Assembly: GCA_016196755.1 (NCBI GenBank)
Contig: JACPXC010000031.1
Location: 1-64,000, forward strand
Source: Elusimicrobiota bacterium
Lineage (GTDB): Bacteria; Elusimicrobiota; Elusimicrobia; UBA1565
DNA length: 64,000 bases
Reading direction: 5' to 3'
Positions 41,156 through 49,968 of this stretch are shown in pieces. Made by a program: the position numbers and the translations under genes. The number at the start of each line of letters is the position of its first letter. Positions within the stretch are counted from its first letter, which is position 1. Under the pieces are notes generated by a model. It was given only the letters and a program-made list of their open reading frames with translations. It had not been told where the DNA came from and searched no databases.

Positions 41156-42129
41156 AGCGCCCTTTCAACATCAAGCGCGAACTGCGCCGCGTCATCGCCC
41201 TCGAGGCCGCCGCCCTGATCCGCACGGCGGCCGCCGTCGACGCCTCCTTCGAGCGCGCGGTGCGGCTCATGGAGCGCTGCAAGGGCAAGGTCGTCCTGGT
41301 CGGCGTGGGCAAGTCCGGGCTCATCGCCCAGAAGATCGCCGCCACGCTGTCCTCGACCGGCACGCCGGCGCTCTTCCTATCCCCCTCCGAGGCTCTGCAC
41401 GGAAGCCTCGGCGTCATCCAGGCCCGCGACCTGGTCTTAGCCCTCGGCAAGTCCGGGGAGACCGAGGAGCTCAACGCCCTCCTGCCCGGCCTGCGCCGCA
41501 TCGGCATCCCGGTCGTGGCGCTGACCTCGCGGCCCGACTCGACTTTGGGCCGCAAGGCCGACCTGGTCCTGCGCCTCCCCGACGTCGAAGAGGCCTGCCC
41601 CGACACCTCGGCCCCGACGACCAGCACCACCGCGGCGCTGGCCGTCGGCGACGCCCTGGCCGTGGCGCTCATGCGCCTGCGCGGCTTCGGCGCCGCGCGC
41701 TTCGCCGAGAACCACCCGGCGGGCCAGCTCGGGCGGCGGCTCAACCTCACGGTGGCCGACGTCATGCGCTCCGGCGCGAACAACGCCGTGGTGCGCGCCG
41801 GCGAGAGCTTTCGCAACATGCTCATCGAGGTCACCCGCAAGCACGCCGGCGCGGTCTCGGTGGTCGACGGCCGCGGCCGCTTCCTGGGCCTGGTGTCCGA
41901 CTACGACGTGCGCCGCGCGCTCGAGCGCGGCGGCGATCCCAAGATCCTGCGCATCGTCGACATCATGAACCGGCGGCCGCTGACCGCCCGGCCCGAGATG
42001 CTGGCCGAGGAAGCCGCGCGGCTCATGAAGGACCGCCCCTCGCCGCTGAGCGTCCTGCCGGTCGTCGACGCCCGCCGGCGCGCCGTCGGCCTGCTCCAGG
42101 TCCACGACCTGCGGGCCTATGGGCTCTGA
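41152..42129 (+). CDS. Arabinose-5-phosphate isomerase (KdsD/KpsF/GutQ family)
   Basis: 325 residues. SIS domain (VVLVGVGKSGLIAQKIAATLSS, SEALHGSLG, LALGKSGETEEL, STTAALAVGDALA) followed by two CBS repeats (DVMRSG.. to the C terminus). It converts ribulose-5-phosphate to arabinose-5-phosphate, the precursor of Kdo. Encoded away from the KdsB-like gene and with its own candidate promoter. Overlaps the ligase gene by 4 bases. Confidence 0.92.
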   Translation: MKRPFNIKRELRRVIALEAAALIRTAAAVDASFERAVRLMERCKGKVVLVGVGKSGLIAQKIAATLSSTGTPALFLSPSEALHGSLGVIQARDLVLALGKSGETEELNALLPGLRRIGIPVVALTSRPDSTLGRKADLVLRLPDVEEACPDTSAPTTSTTAALAVGDALAVALMRLRGFGAARFAENHPAGQLGRRLNLTVADVMRSGANNAVVRAGESFRNMLIEVTRKHAGAVSVVDGRGRFLGLVSDYDVRRALERGGDPKILRIVDIMNRRPLTARPEMLAEEAARLMKDRPSPLSVLPVVDARRRAVGLLQVHDLRAYGL

Positions 42130-43381
42130 CCCCCTAGCTAACATCGCAGGGAGGGCTCGCCTCGCCGCCCTGCCCGAGACCGGCCGGCGCTTCCTGGCCG
42201 GCTTCTCGTGGATCGCCCTGTTCTTCGCCGGCGCGCGGGCGTCCTCGCTGGCCAGCCAGTTCCTGGCCGGCCGCGTGCTCGGACCCGAGGAGTTCGGCCG
42301 GGCCCATCTCATCACCGGCATGGCGGCCACGGTCCAGATCCTGCCGATGCTCGGCTTTCCGTTCGCGCTCTCGCGCCTGGGCGGGCAGAGCGACCGGCCC
42401 GGCGCCACGGCCGCGGCGCTGTCGGCCTTCTTCGTCTGGGCCGCGCTCTGCGTCGGCATCCTGGCCGGCGGCGGCGCCGCTCTGGCCCCCCTGACGGGAC
42501 TCAGCGCCGCGCATTGGAACTTATGCCTAGCGCTCTCGGCCGCCACCGCCCTGCACCTCACCTTGGGCGGGGCGCTCCAGGGCCTGACGCGCTTCAAAGA
42601 GCGCGGCCTCTCGGAGGCGCTCTACGGCCTGGCCTCCTTCGGCACCCTGGCCGTCTGGCTATCCATCGGCCGCCCCTCGGCCGGAGTCCTGCTCGGCAGC
42701 ACCATCGCGGGATTGAGCGCGGCCGCCTTGTTCTCGCTCTGGCTCCTGCGCGGCCAACTGCGCGCGACGCTCAGCGCCGCGCCGCTGCGCGAGATCCTGC
42801 CGTTCGCCGCCCTCGGCGCGTTCTCGCTGATGACGGCCGCCCTCATCCAGACCCCGGGCCGCGTCGTGCTCTTCCATCTCGATTCGGCGCGCGCTTCGGG
42901 GATCTACGCCGCCTACTTCATGGCCACCGTCCAGGTGGCCCTGGCCCTGGTCAACATGCTCCAGGCCGTGCTCATCCCGCTTGCCAGCCGCACCGAAGGC
43001 CAGCGCGAGGCCTGGGACCTGGTCCGCGGTTGGTGGCTGCCGGCCGCCGCGGCCCTGCCCGGCGTCTTCGCGGTCGGCGCCGGAGCGGTCATCGGCATCA
43101 TGGGCCGCTCCTATCCGAAGGAGCCGCTCTGGATCCTGCTCTTCGCGCTGGCCGCCTCGGCCATCCTGCTCCACAGCGTGCTGGCCGCGCTGTTCGCCGC
43201 ACGCGACATGGCCGGGCTCTTGACCGCCACCGGCGCCGGCCTCGGCGCCGGGCTCCTCAACCTCCTCCTCACCCTGTCGCTGGCCCCCCGCCTCGGGGTG
43301 GCCGGCGCGGCGCTCGGCCTGGCGGTCAGCCATTGCGCCAGCGCGGGCCTGCTCCTCGCGCTCATGCCGCGCCGCGCGTGA
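42119..43381 (+). CDS. Wzx-type polysaccharide flippase (second)
   Basis: 420 residues with 12 predicted hydrophobic segments; ASQFLAGRVLGPEEFGRAHLITG near the N terminus is typical of MOP-superfamily O-antigen flippases. Overlaps the KdsD-like gene by 11 bases. Second flippase in the window, so two lipid-linked products may be moved across the inner membrane. Confidence 0.87.
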   Translation: MGSDPLANIAGRARLAALPETGRRFLAGFSWIALFFAGARASSLASQFLAGRVLGPEEFGRAHLITGMAATVQILPMLGFPFALSRLGGQSDRPGATAAALSAFFVWAALCVGILAGGGAALAPLTGLSAAHWNLCLALSAATALHLTLGGALQGLTRFKERGLSEALYGLASFGTLAVWLSIGRPSAGVLLGSTIAGLSAAALFSLWLLRGQLRATLSAAPLREILPFAALGAFSLMTAALIQTPGRVVLFHLDSARASGIYAAYFMATVQVALALVNMLQAVLIPLASRTEGQREAWDLVRGWWLPAAAALPGVFAVGAGAVIGIMGRSYPKEPLWILLFALAASAILLHSVLAALFAARDMAGLLTATGAGLGAGLLNLLLTLSLAPRLGVAGAALGLAVSHCASAGLLLALMPRRA

Positions 43382-44937
43382 ACGCGACCGTCCGCCGCCC
43401 CGGCGCCTGGCTGGCCGCCGCAGCCGCCGTCGCCGCCGGCGCCGTCCTCATCGGCCACGTCCGCCTCGACGCCGCCCCGCCGTCCTTCGACGAGGCGTGG
43501 TATCTCGAGGTCAGCTTCAAGCTCTGGAACGCGCTCAGCGACGGCCGCCTGCTCGACTTCGCGCGCGAGTACGCCGGCGCCTTCCGTTTTAAGGCCCCGC
43601 TCGTCAGCGTCCTGCCTCTGCCGTTCTACGCCATCCTCGGGCCATCCTACGACGCCGCCGTGCTGGCAAACATCCCGGCCCTGGCCCTGCTGGCCTGGTC
43701 GCTCTACGGCCTCGGCCGCCGGTTCTTCTCCGACGCCGCCGGCGGCCTGGCCGCGGCCTTCGCGCTGTCGTTCCCGCTCAACGCCGCGCTCTCCCGTCTG
43801 CTCTTCGTCGAGACCTGGCTGGCGGCCCTAACCGCCGCCTTCCTCTGGCGCTGGGCCGAGTCCGACGCCCTGCGCCGCCCCGCGGAGGCGCCGCGCCTCG
43901 GCGTCCTGCTCGGGCTGGGCCTGCTCAGCAAGGTGAGCTTCTTCATCCCGCCGTCGCTGCCCGTCGCGCTGAGCCTGCGCGAGGCGCGCCCGGCCGAGCG
44001 GCCGCTCAAGCTCCTTCTGACAGTGGCGGCCGCCATCGCGCTGACGTGGTACGCGTGGAACCTCGTCTACGTCGCGGGCTACGCGTTCAAGGCCTCATTC
44101 GGCGACATCGCCGCCAAATACGTCACCGTCCCGCCCTGGGACCCGGCATCGCTGGGGCGCTTCCTCGCCGCCCTCCTGCGCGAGGGCCCGGGGTATCCCG
44201 GGTCGCTGCTCCTGGCGCTCTGCCTCGGCCTGCTCGGCCGCCGAGCCCTCACCGAGCCCGGCCTGCGCTTCGCCATGGCCTGGCTGCTGCCGTCGATCAT
44301 CCTCGTCGCCGCCAGCCGCTCCAAGGACCTGCGCTTCCTCGCCGCCGCCCTGCCCGGCGCGGCGCTGGCGCTGGCCGGAGCGCTGGACCTCGTGACCCGA
44401 GAACGCCGCGCCAGGCTGCCGATATTAACCGGAGCGTTGGCCCTCTCTTGGACCGTATTCGCCCTGCAGGCCGCCGGCCGAGCCCCGTCACTGGCGCGCT
44501 CCGACTACGGCTCGACGTCACGCCCCGCTTCGGCCTGGGACACCGAGGCTCTAGCCCGGACGCTGTCCGGCGCCGCCGGCCCGGGCGCCGTAATCGTCGT
44601 CGGAGCCGAGCACCGCCAGCTCAACGCCAACATCCTCTCGGCCTGGGCCGTCCGTGACCGCCTGCCGGTCACGTTCATCCACTACGGCCACATGGAGGGC
44701 CGCGTGGAGGCCGCCGTGGCGCGCCTGAGCGAGAAGGACGCCACCCACATCCTGTTCGTAGATGGTCTCCAGCCCGACCAACTGCCGTCGATGGTCCCCG
44801 GGGTCGACGCCGCGCTGAGGGCATTGGTCAAGCGTGGCGCGCTGCCGTTCAAGGATGCCGGGGCGGTTGCCATCGGCGGCGACCTTACAGGCAAACTATG
44901 GCGGCGAGAGGGGACGATTCGGATGAGTGGAAGCTAG
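43378..44937 (+). CDS. GT39/ArnT-like membrane glycosyltransferase
   Basis: 519 residues with about ten membrane segments. The first periplasmic loop has DAAPPSFDEAWY, the acidic DE motif of polyprenol-phosphate-sugar-dependent C-type transferases. GTG start (43378), GTGA overlap. It probably transfers a sugar from an undecaprenyl-phosphate donor in the periplasm; the GT2 polyprenol transferase at 50739 could supply such a donor. Its stop codon shares CTAG with the stop of the convergent gene. Confidence 0.83.
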   Translation: MNATVRRPGAWLAAAAAVAAGAVLIGHVRLDAAPPSFDEAWYLEVSFKLWNALSDGRLLDFAREYAGAFRFKAPLVSVLPLPFYAILGPSYDAAVLANIPALALLAWSLYGLGRRFFSDAAGGLAAAFALSFPLNAALSRLLFVETWLAALTAAFLWRWAESDALRRPAEAPRLGVLLGLGLLSKVSFFIPPSLPVALSLREARPAERPLKLLLTVAAAIALTWYAWNLVYVAGYAFKASFGDIAAKYVTVPPWDPASLGRFLAALLREGPGYPGSLLLALCLGLLGRRALTEPGLRFAMAWLLPSIILVAASRSKDLRFLAAALPGAALALAGALDLVTRERRARLPILTGALALSWTVFALQAAGRAPSLARSDYGSTSRPASAWDTEALARTLSGAAGPGAVIVVGAEHRQLNANILSAWAVRDRLPVTFIHYGHMEGRVEAAVARLSEKDATHILFVDGLQPDQLPSMVPGVDAALRALVKRGALPFKDAGAVAIGGDLTGKLWRREGTIRMSGS

Positions 44938-46109
44938 ACGCACGCGCGCCGGAGAGCGATGGCAACGCGATCCTGATCGGCGTCGGTCATCTGGTGAAAG
45001 AGGGGAAGAATAAGCCCGCTGTCCTGGGCTTCCTCGCTATTCTCGAGCCCTCCCGCGGCGCGCCAGGCCTCAGGCGGGTAGGCCGCCTCACGATGAGCGC
45101 ACATGACCCCTCTGCGAGTCGAGATGCCGTCATCGAGCAAAGCCTGCATCACACCGGCTTGGCGGGCGCCGGACGCGAGGCGGACGCAGAAGCTCTGCCA
45201 ATTGCTCCGAGCCCAGGACGGCTCCTCCGGCATGAGAAGGCCGGGGATGTCAGCCAAGAGCTCCCGATACCGGGAGGCCAGCGTCCTGCGTCGATCCAAC
45301 ATCGCGGGCAGCCTCCCGAGTTGGACGCGGCCGGTCGCCGCCTGTATGTCAGTCAATCGAAAATTGAAGCCGGGCTCCGGATAGGACTCCTCCACGACCA
45401 TCCGTGAAGAATGGCGAACGGTATCGGACACGGCCATCCCATGGTGGCGCTGGAGTCTAAACTTGGCGTCCCATTCCGCGCGACGCGTCGTGATCATGCC
45501 GCCGTCGCCGGTCGTCAGGAGCTTGCGCGGGTGGAATGAAAAACACGCCGCGTCACCATGAGGCGCGCCGATGCGCTTCCAATCTCCTTCAATCTCGACC
45601 TCGCTGCCGACGGCGCAGGCGGCGTCCTCGATCAGGAATACTCCTAGGCGACGGGCCAGCCCGGCCAGTGTCTTGAGGTCGCAGGGCATCCCCAGTTGGT
45701 GCACGCATAAGATGGCACGGGTCTTGGGCCCGACAGCGGCCTCGACGCGTTCCGGATCGATGTTGTACGTGCCCGGCTGGATGTCCACGAAAACCGGGGT
45801 CGATCCGCAGGCGCGGATCGCGTTGGCCGTAGCGATGAAGGAATGGCTGACCGTCACGACCTCTCCGCCGGGCGCGGCGCCGGCCGCCAGCAGCGCGAGT
45901 TGGAGCGCGGAGGTCCCGTTCGAGACGGCGCAGGCGTAAGGGGCGCCGACGAAGGCCGCGAACTCGCGCTCGAAAGCGGCCACTTCGGGGCCCTGCGTGA
46001 CCCAACCGGAGAGGATGGCCCGGCGCGCGGCGGCCGCCTCCTCTTCCCCGAGCCAAGGCTTCGCCACGGGGAGCAGTTGGGTTTTAGATGACGGCGGTTT
46101 CGCGGGCAT
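44934..46109 (-). CDS. DegT/DnrJ/EryC1/StrS-family aminotransferase
   Basis: 391 residues. AVSNGTSALQLALLAAG, IEDAACAVGSE with the cofactor Asp, and CFSFHPRKLLTTGDGG with the PLP Lys are present; length is normal. The start ATG 46109 lies 26 bases inside the end of the epimerase gene; the longer frame to 46202 is a shadow. With the epimerase and oxidoreductase upstream it forms a three-gene route to an amino sugar (perosamine/bacillosamine-like or a 3-amino uronate). Confidence 0.9.
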   Translation of the reverse strand: MPAKPPSSKTQLLPVAKPWLGEEEAAAARRAILSGWVTQGPEVAAFEREFAAFVGAPYACAVSNGTSALQLALLAAGAAPGGEVVTVSHSFIATANAIRACGSTPVFVDIQPGTYNIDPERVEAAVGPKTRAILCVHQLGMPCDLKTLAGLARRLGVFLIEDAACAVGSEVEIEGDWKRIGAPHGDAACFSFHPRKLLTTGDGGMITTRRAEWDAKFRLQRHHGMAVSDTVRHSSRMVVEESYPEPGFNFRLTDIQAATGRVQLGRLPAMLDRRRTLASRYRELLADIPGLLMPEEPSWARSNWQSFCVRLASGARQAGVMQALLDDGISTRRGVMCAHREAAYPPEAWRAAGGLENSEEAQDSGLILPLFHQMTDADQDRVAIALRRACV

Positions 46110-47100
46110 CCCAGTTCCTGACCACCTCGCCGCGGAGCAGGTCTTCTGGCGTGGAGCCGGCCCGCGCATACCATTCGCCCAGGCGACGCAGCCCGTCGGC
46201 AAGCGGGACCGATGGCAGATATCCGAGGATCGCGCGGGCCGCGCCGCTGTCCGCGCACAGGCGCTTCACGTCGCCCGGCCGTTCAGCCTCGTGTACGACA
46301 GACGCCTCGGGGCGACCCGCAGCCGCGGCAACGATGCGGCTCAACTCGAGGATGGATACCTCGGAGCCGCTGCCGAGGTTGAGGGTGAGGCCGACCGCCT
46401 CGTCCACCAGTCCCGCGGCGAGGATCCCAGCGGCCGTGTCGTCGACGAAAGTGAAGTCGCGGGTCTGAGCCCCGTCGCCGAACACCACCATGGGCCGGCC
46501 CGCGAGACAACGCAGCAGGAACTTCGGGATCACTTCGCCGCTGTCTCCTTCATGATGGCAGCGCGGTCCGTAAGCGTTGAAGGGACGCAGGACTACGGTT
46601 GGATAGCCGTACACGCGGTGAAAAGCGCGCGCGTAGCATTCCCCAGCGAGCTTCGAGGCGCCGTAGACGGTCATCGGGAAGGCGGGATGGTCCTCGGTCA
46701 TCGGCGCGGTCCGCGCCGTTCCATAGACCTCCGAGCTCGAGACATGCACGAAACGCGCCACGCCGGCCTGGCGGGCGGCCTTCAAAAGGCCCAGCGTGCC
46801 GGAGGCGTTGACCTCGTGGTTCTCGGTCGGAGAATGGATAGAGTGACGGACACCCAGGCAGGCGAGGTGGTAGACGATGTCGGTTCCGGGGAGAAGCCGC
46901 TCGAGGATGGCGCCATCGCGTATATCACCGACGACGAGACGCGCATCCCCAGCATCCGCGAGGTTCTCTTTGCGGCCGGTGGCCAGGTTGTCCAGGACCG
47001 TAACCAGCGCGCCCGCGGCCGAAAGCCGGGTCGAAAGGGCCGAACCGATGAAGCCGGCCCCGCCTGTGACGAGGACCTTGGACCCGGAGAGGGAATTCAC
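46084..47100 (-). CDS. NAD-dependent epimerase/dehydratase (UDP-glucose/GlcNAc 4-epimerase-like)
   Basis: 338 residues. VLVTGGAGFIGSALSTRL, SSSEVYGTA, catalytic MTVYGASK and RPFNAYGPR are complete. The sequence resembles UDP-GlcNAc 4-epimerase or 4,6-dehydratase-type enzymes. GTG start, GTGA overlap with the oxidoreductase stop. Neighbours suggest a pathway of oxidation, dehydration/epimerisation and transamination. Confidence 0.88.
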   Translation of the reverse strand: MNSLSGSKVLVTGGAGFIGSALSTRLSAAGALVTVLDNLATGRKENLADAGDARLVVGDIRDGAILERLLPGTDIVYHLACLGVRHSIHSPTENHEVNASGTLGLLKAARQAGVARFVHVSSSEVYGTARTAPMTEDHPAFPMTVYGASKLAGECYARAFHRVYGYPTVVLRPFNAYGPRCHHEGDSGEVIPKFLLRCLAGRPMVVFGDGAQTRDFTFVDDTAAGILAAGLVDEAVGLTLNLGSGSEVSILELSRIVAAAAGRPEASVVHEAERPGDVKRLCADSGAARAILGYLPSVPLADGLRRLGEWYARAGSTPEDLLRGEVVRNWDARETAVI

Positions 47101-48122
47101 GACACGACTTCGAGGTCTAGCTCGACGGGCCGCCCGCGCTCGACTAGCGACTGAGACGCCGCCTCGAGGATGCGGACGACCCTCAGGCCCGCCTGTCCAT
47201 CGGTCAACGGCCGCTCGCGCCCTTCGATGCAGCGCAAGAAATGCGCGATCTCAGTCGTGAGCGCCTCCGTCATATCGAACTGAGGGGCCCACATGTCGCC
47301 CGTCCGGTACCCTACGAGAGTCTTGTAGAGGTTCTCGGTCTCGTTGGCCACCGTGATTCCTTTGTCGTAGACCTTGACCTTCTCGCTGGGCTCCAGATCG
47401 TCGTAGACGACCATCTTCCGGCTCCCTCCGATCAACGTGCGGCGGACCTTCACGGGGGCCAGCCAATTCACGTTGATGTGGGCGATCATCGAGCGGTCGA
47501 AGAACAGCGTGAGGTAGGCGACGTTCTCGGGCGCGCCGGGCACGTGCCGGATCCCGGTGGCGGAAACGGCGGTCGGCGCGTCCCCCAGGATATGGTCCAT
47601 GATCGAGAGGTCGTGCACCGCAAGGTCCCAGACGACGCTGACGTCGTGTTGGAAGAGTCCGAGGTTGACCCTGGTCGAATCGTAATAATTGATCTCACCA
47701 AGATCGCCGCCGCGGACCAACTCACGGATCTTACCCACGGCGCCGGTGTAGGCGAAAGTATGGTCCACCATGAGGACGCGGTCCATCCTAGCCGCCTCTT
47801 CGATGAGCCGCTCGGCATCGGCCGCCGTCGACGTGAGGGGCTTCTCGACGAGGACGTGCTTGCCGGCGCGCAGTGCGCGCCGCGCGAGTTCGAAGTGGCT
47901 GGAGACCGGCGTCGCGATGACCACCGCGTCGATCTTGGGATCCAAGAGGATGGCGTCGGCGTCGTCGAGGGCCGGGATGGAGGGATAACGGCTCGCCGCG
48001 GCCGCTAGCCTTTCGGGATTAAGGTCGCAGATAGCGGCCAGACGGCAACCGCGGCTGTCGACGAAGTTTCGTGCCAGCTTCGGGCCCCAATACCCGTAGC
48101 CGATGAGTCCGACGGAGATCAT
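47097..48122 (-). CDS. Gfo/Idh/MocA-family oxidoreductase
   Basis: 341 residues. VGLIGYGYWGPKLARNF is the dinucleotide-binding start, VLVEKPLT holds the EKP motif, and VWDLAVHDLSIMDHIL has the catalytic-region His/Asp. WbpB/WlbA-type members oxidise C3 of UDP-GlcNAc(3NAc)A before transamination, which fits the aminotransferase two genes on. ATG 48122 is chosen over GTG 48140 because a -10 box (48131-48136) lies between them; the mRNA would be leaderless. Confidence 0.9.
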   Translation of the reverse strand: MISVGLIGYGYWGPKLARNFVDSRGCRLAAICDLNPERLAAAASRYPSIPALDDADAILLDPKIDAVVIATPVSSHFELARRALRAGKHVLVEKPLTSTAADAERLIEEAARMDRVLMVDHTFAYTGAVGKIRELVRGGDLGEINYYDSTRVNLGLFQHDVSVVWDLAVHDLSIMDHILGDAPTAVSATGIRHVPGAPENVAYLTLFFDRSMIAHINVNWLAPVKVRRTLIGGSRKMVVYDDLEPSEKVKVYDKGITVANETENLYKTLVGYRTGDMWAPQFDMTEALTTEIAHFLRCIEGRERPLTDGQAGLRVVRILEAASQSLVERGRPVELDLEVVS

Positions 48123-48130
48123 ACCCGAGG

Positions 48131-48136
48131 ATTTTA
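48131..48136 (-). promoter_or_regulatory. Extended -10 box of the oxidoreductase operon
   Basis: On the minus strand TGA-TAAAAT, an extended -10, lies eight bases before the ATG at 48122. No leader would remain for a Shine-Dalgarno. Confidence 0.5.
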
Positions 48137-48149
48137 TCACATTCCCAGG

Positions 48150-48157
48150 GACCGGTC
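48150..48157. promoter_or_regulatory. Palindrome between divergent promoters
   Basis: GACCGGTC is a perfect 8-base palindrome whose centre (48153.5) lies midway between the facing -10 boxes at 48131-48136 and 48172-48177, covering both expected -35 sites. The same geometry occurs at 7529-7546. Confidence 0.4.
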
Positions 48158-48171
48158 GTCGTCGAATTTAC

Positions 48172-48177
48172 TAAAAT
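48172..48177 (+). promoter_or_regulatory. -10 box before the methyltransferase pair
   Basis: TAAAAT, seven bases before the ATG at 48185, so transcription would start at or next to the start codon. Confidence 0.5.
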
Positions 48178-48184
48178 CCCGTCG

Positions 48185-48811
48185 ATGGGCCGACCCTTCT
48201 TCTACGATTTCCTGTCCGTACCCGCTGTATTCCGCGCCATGCAGACCTTGGTCGCGCCGGGCGCGGAGCAGGACATCCTCCGGCATCTCGAGGGCATCCT
48301 CTCGGGCCTTCCGAAGGCCGGCCGCATACTCGACGTCGGCTGTGGGCCGGACTCCTGGCTCTGGAAGGTGGGGCTCGACCCCGTCGGCGTCGACCTTGAC
48401 ACGCGCTACGTGGACGCGTTCAACGAGCTCCGCCCCTCCCGCGCCGTCGTCGGGAGCGCCGAGCAGCTCCCGTTCCCGGACCACAGCTTCGACGCGGTCT
48501 GGAGCTTCGGGCTGCTCCATCACGTCCCGGAAAACGTCGCGGCCCAAGCCGTAAGGGAGATGGTCCGGGTCTGCGCGCCCGGTGGCGCAGTCGTCGTGTT
48601 CGACGCCGTCCTACCCGAGCCGGCGTGGAAACGTCCAGCCGCCTGGGCGATCCGCAGCCTCGATCGGGGCGAGTTCATGCGCAGCCAGGCGCAGCTCGAG
48701 GCTCTGTTTCCCGACCGTGGGAGCTGGGATCTGACCCGAATCGATTACGCGAGGTCGGGTCTCGAGGGGGCTTTCCTCGTACGGAAGCCCGGACGCTCAT
48801 GCCCCAGTTGA
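48185..48811 (+). CDS. Class I SAM-dependent methyltransferase
   Basis: 208 residues. ILDVGCGPDSWLW is motif I, VGVDLD motif II, and FDAVWSFGLLHHVPEN / GGAVVVFDAVLPE the later motifs. Likely a sugar or lipid-carrier methyltransferase. The ATG has no Shine-Dalgarno and lies just after a -10 box, so the mRNA may be leaderless. Overlaps the next methyltransferase by 13 bases. Confidence 0.85.
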   Translation: MGRPFFYDFLSVPAVFRAMQTLVAPGAEQDILRHLEGILSGLPKAGRILDVGCGPDSWLWKVGLDPVGVDLDTRYVDAFNELRPSRAVVGSAEQLPFPDHSFDAVWSFGLLHHVPENVAAQAVREMVRVCAPGGAVVVFDAVLPEPAWKRPAAWAIRSLDRGEFMRSQAQLEALFPDRGSWDLTRIDYARSGLEGAFLVRKPGRSCPS

Positions 48812-49968
48812 CGCGCTGCCTGGTCTGCGGCGACGAATCGGTCTCCGCGCTGTTCGGCCTCGACTCCTATCCCGCTTATCTCCTCCCGGTACCACTTGCC
48901 GCGGCGCGCGAGGTCCGCCGCGAGCGGATCGAACTGGCGCGCTGTGCCGCCTGCGGCCATCTGCAGATAGGAAGCTTCGATAAGGAGGTCCAGCGCCTCA
49001 TCTATGAGGTGTATTACAACCATTACGTCGTAGATTCCGCCGAACTGCTGATCCCCCACTACCGTCTCCCGTTCGAGCGCTTCCTGGCGAAGCTCGCCGG
49101 GATGGAGACCGTCAAGAAAGGCCGCCTCCTGGAGATCGGCTGCTCTTCGGGCCAGCGCATCCCCGCGCTCTCGGCACTGTGCCGCTCATATACGGGCATC
49201 GACCCCTCGGAGCGCATCGAGGCGGCCCGGAAGGACAATCCCGACAAGGCGTTCATCCGCGGCTATTTCCCCGACGCCCTCGGCGACGAGACCTTCGACG
49301 CCGTCGTCTCACAATTCAACCTCGAGCACATCGCCGACGTCCGCGCCTTCGCGGAGAACGCGCGGCGCGCGTTGTCCGACGACGGGATCTTCGTCGTCCA
49401 GGTTCCTGACATCGGCGAGTTCTTCCGCACCATGCAGCCGAACTTCCTGGCCCACGAGCACCTGCAGTACTTTACGCGACGCTCGCTGGCGAATCTCCTA
49501 ACATCCACCGGTTTCGTGCCTATCGAGTGGGGCGAGCAGGGGCCGAGCCTCATCGTCGCCGCGCGAAAGGCCGCCGCCAAGGGGACTTGTGCCCCGGCGA
49601 CCGCCGAAGAGCGCGAGTCGGCAATGCGGCACGAAGCACTCTTTATTGCCAAGCCGGGCCTGCCGGACCGGCCCGTCGTGTTCTACGGCGTCGGGCCGCT
49701 CCTCCATTGGCTCCTTTCCGGCCGAGCGGTCACCGCCGGAGACCGCGTGGTCGACGACAACCCGTCCTACGAAGGCCTGGCCCTCCCGGGCTCCGGTATC
49801 CCGGTCGAAAAGCCATCGGCCGGGCTCTTTAGGGATGTCCCGGACGTCGTGCTGAGCCTCAATCAGGTCTACCACCCGGCAGTGAAGAAGAAGCTCTCCG
49901 CTTATGGCTTGAAGCTGAACGTCCTGGCCTCCGAAGCCGGCCGTTGGGTACGCTCCGAGCTGCCATGA
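48799..49968 (+). CDS. Zinc-ribbon SAM methyltransferase (C-methyltransferase type)
   Basis: 389 residues in three parts: an N-terminal zinc region (CLVCGD, CAACGHLQIG), a class I methyltransferase core (LLEIGCSSGQRIP, FNLEHIADVRAF) and a C-terminal NAD-like or C-methyltransferase tail domain (VVFYGVGPLLHWLL, VVDDNPSYEG). This three-part order matches TylC3/NovU-type sugar C-methyltransferases that work on 4-keto NDP-sugars. ATG chosen inside the previous gene's end. Confidence 0.85.
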   Translation: MPQLTRCLVCGDESVSALFGLDSYPAYLLPVPLAAAREVRRERIELARCAACGHLQIGSFDKEVQRLIYEVYYNHYVVDSAELLIPHYRLPFERFLAKLAGMETVKKGRLLEIGCSSGQRIPALSALCRSYTGIDPSERIEAARKDNPDKAFIRGYFPDALGDETFDAVVSQFNLEHIADVRAFAENARRALSDDGIFVVQVPDIGEFFRTMQPNFLAHEHLQYFTRRSLANLLTSTGFVPIEWGEQGPSLIVAARKAAAKGTCAPATAEERESAMRHEALFIAKPGLPDRPVVFYGVGPLLHWLLSGRAVTAGDRVVDDNPSYEGLALPGSGIPVEKPSAGLFRDVPDVVLSLNQVYHPAVKKKLSAYGLKLNVLASEAGRWVRSELP

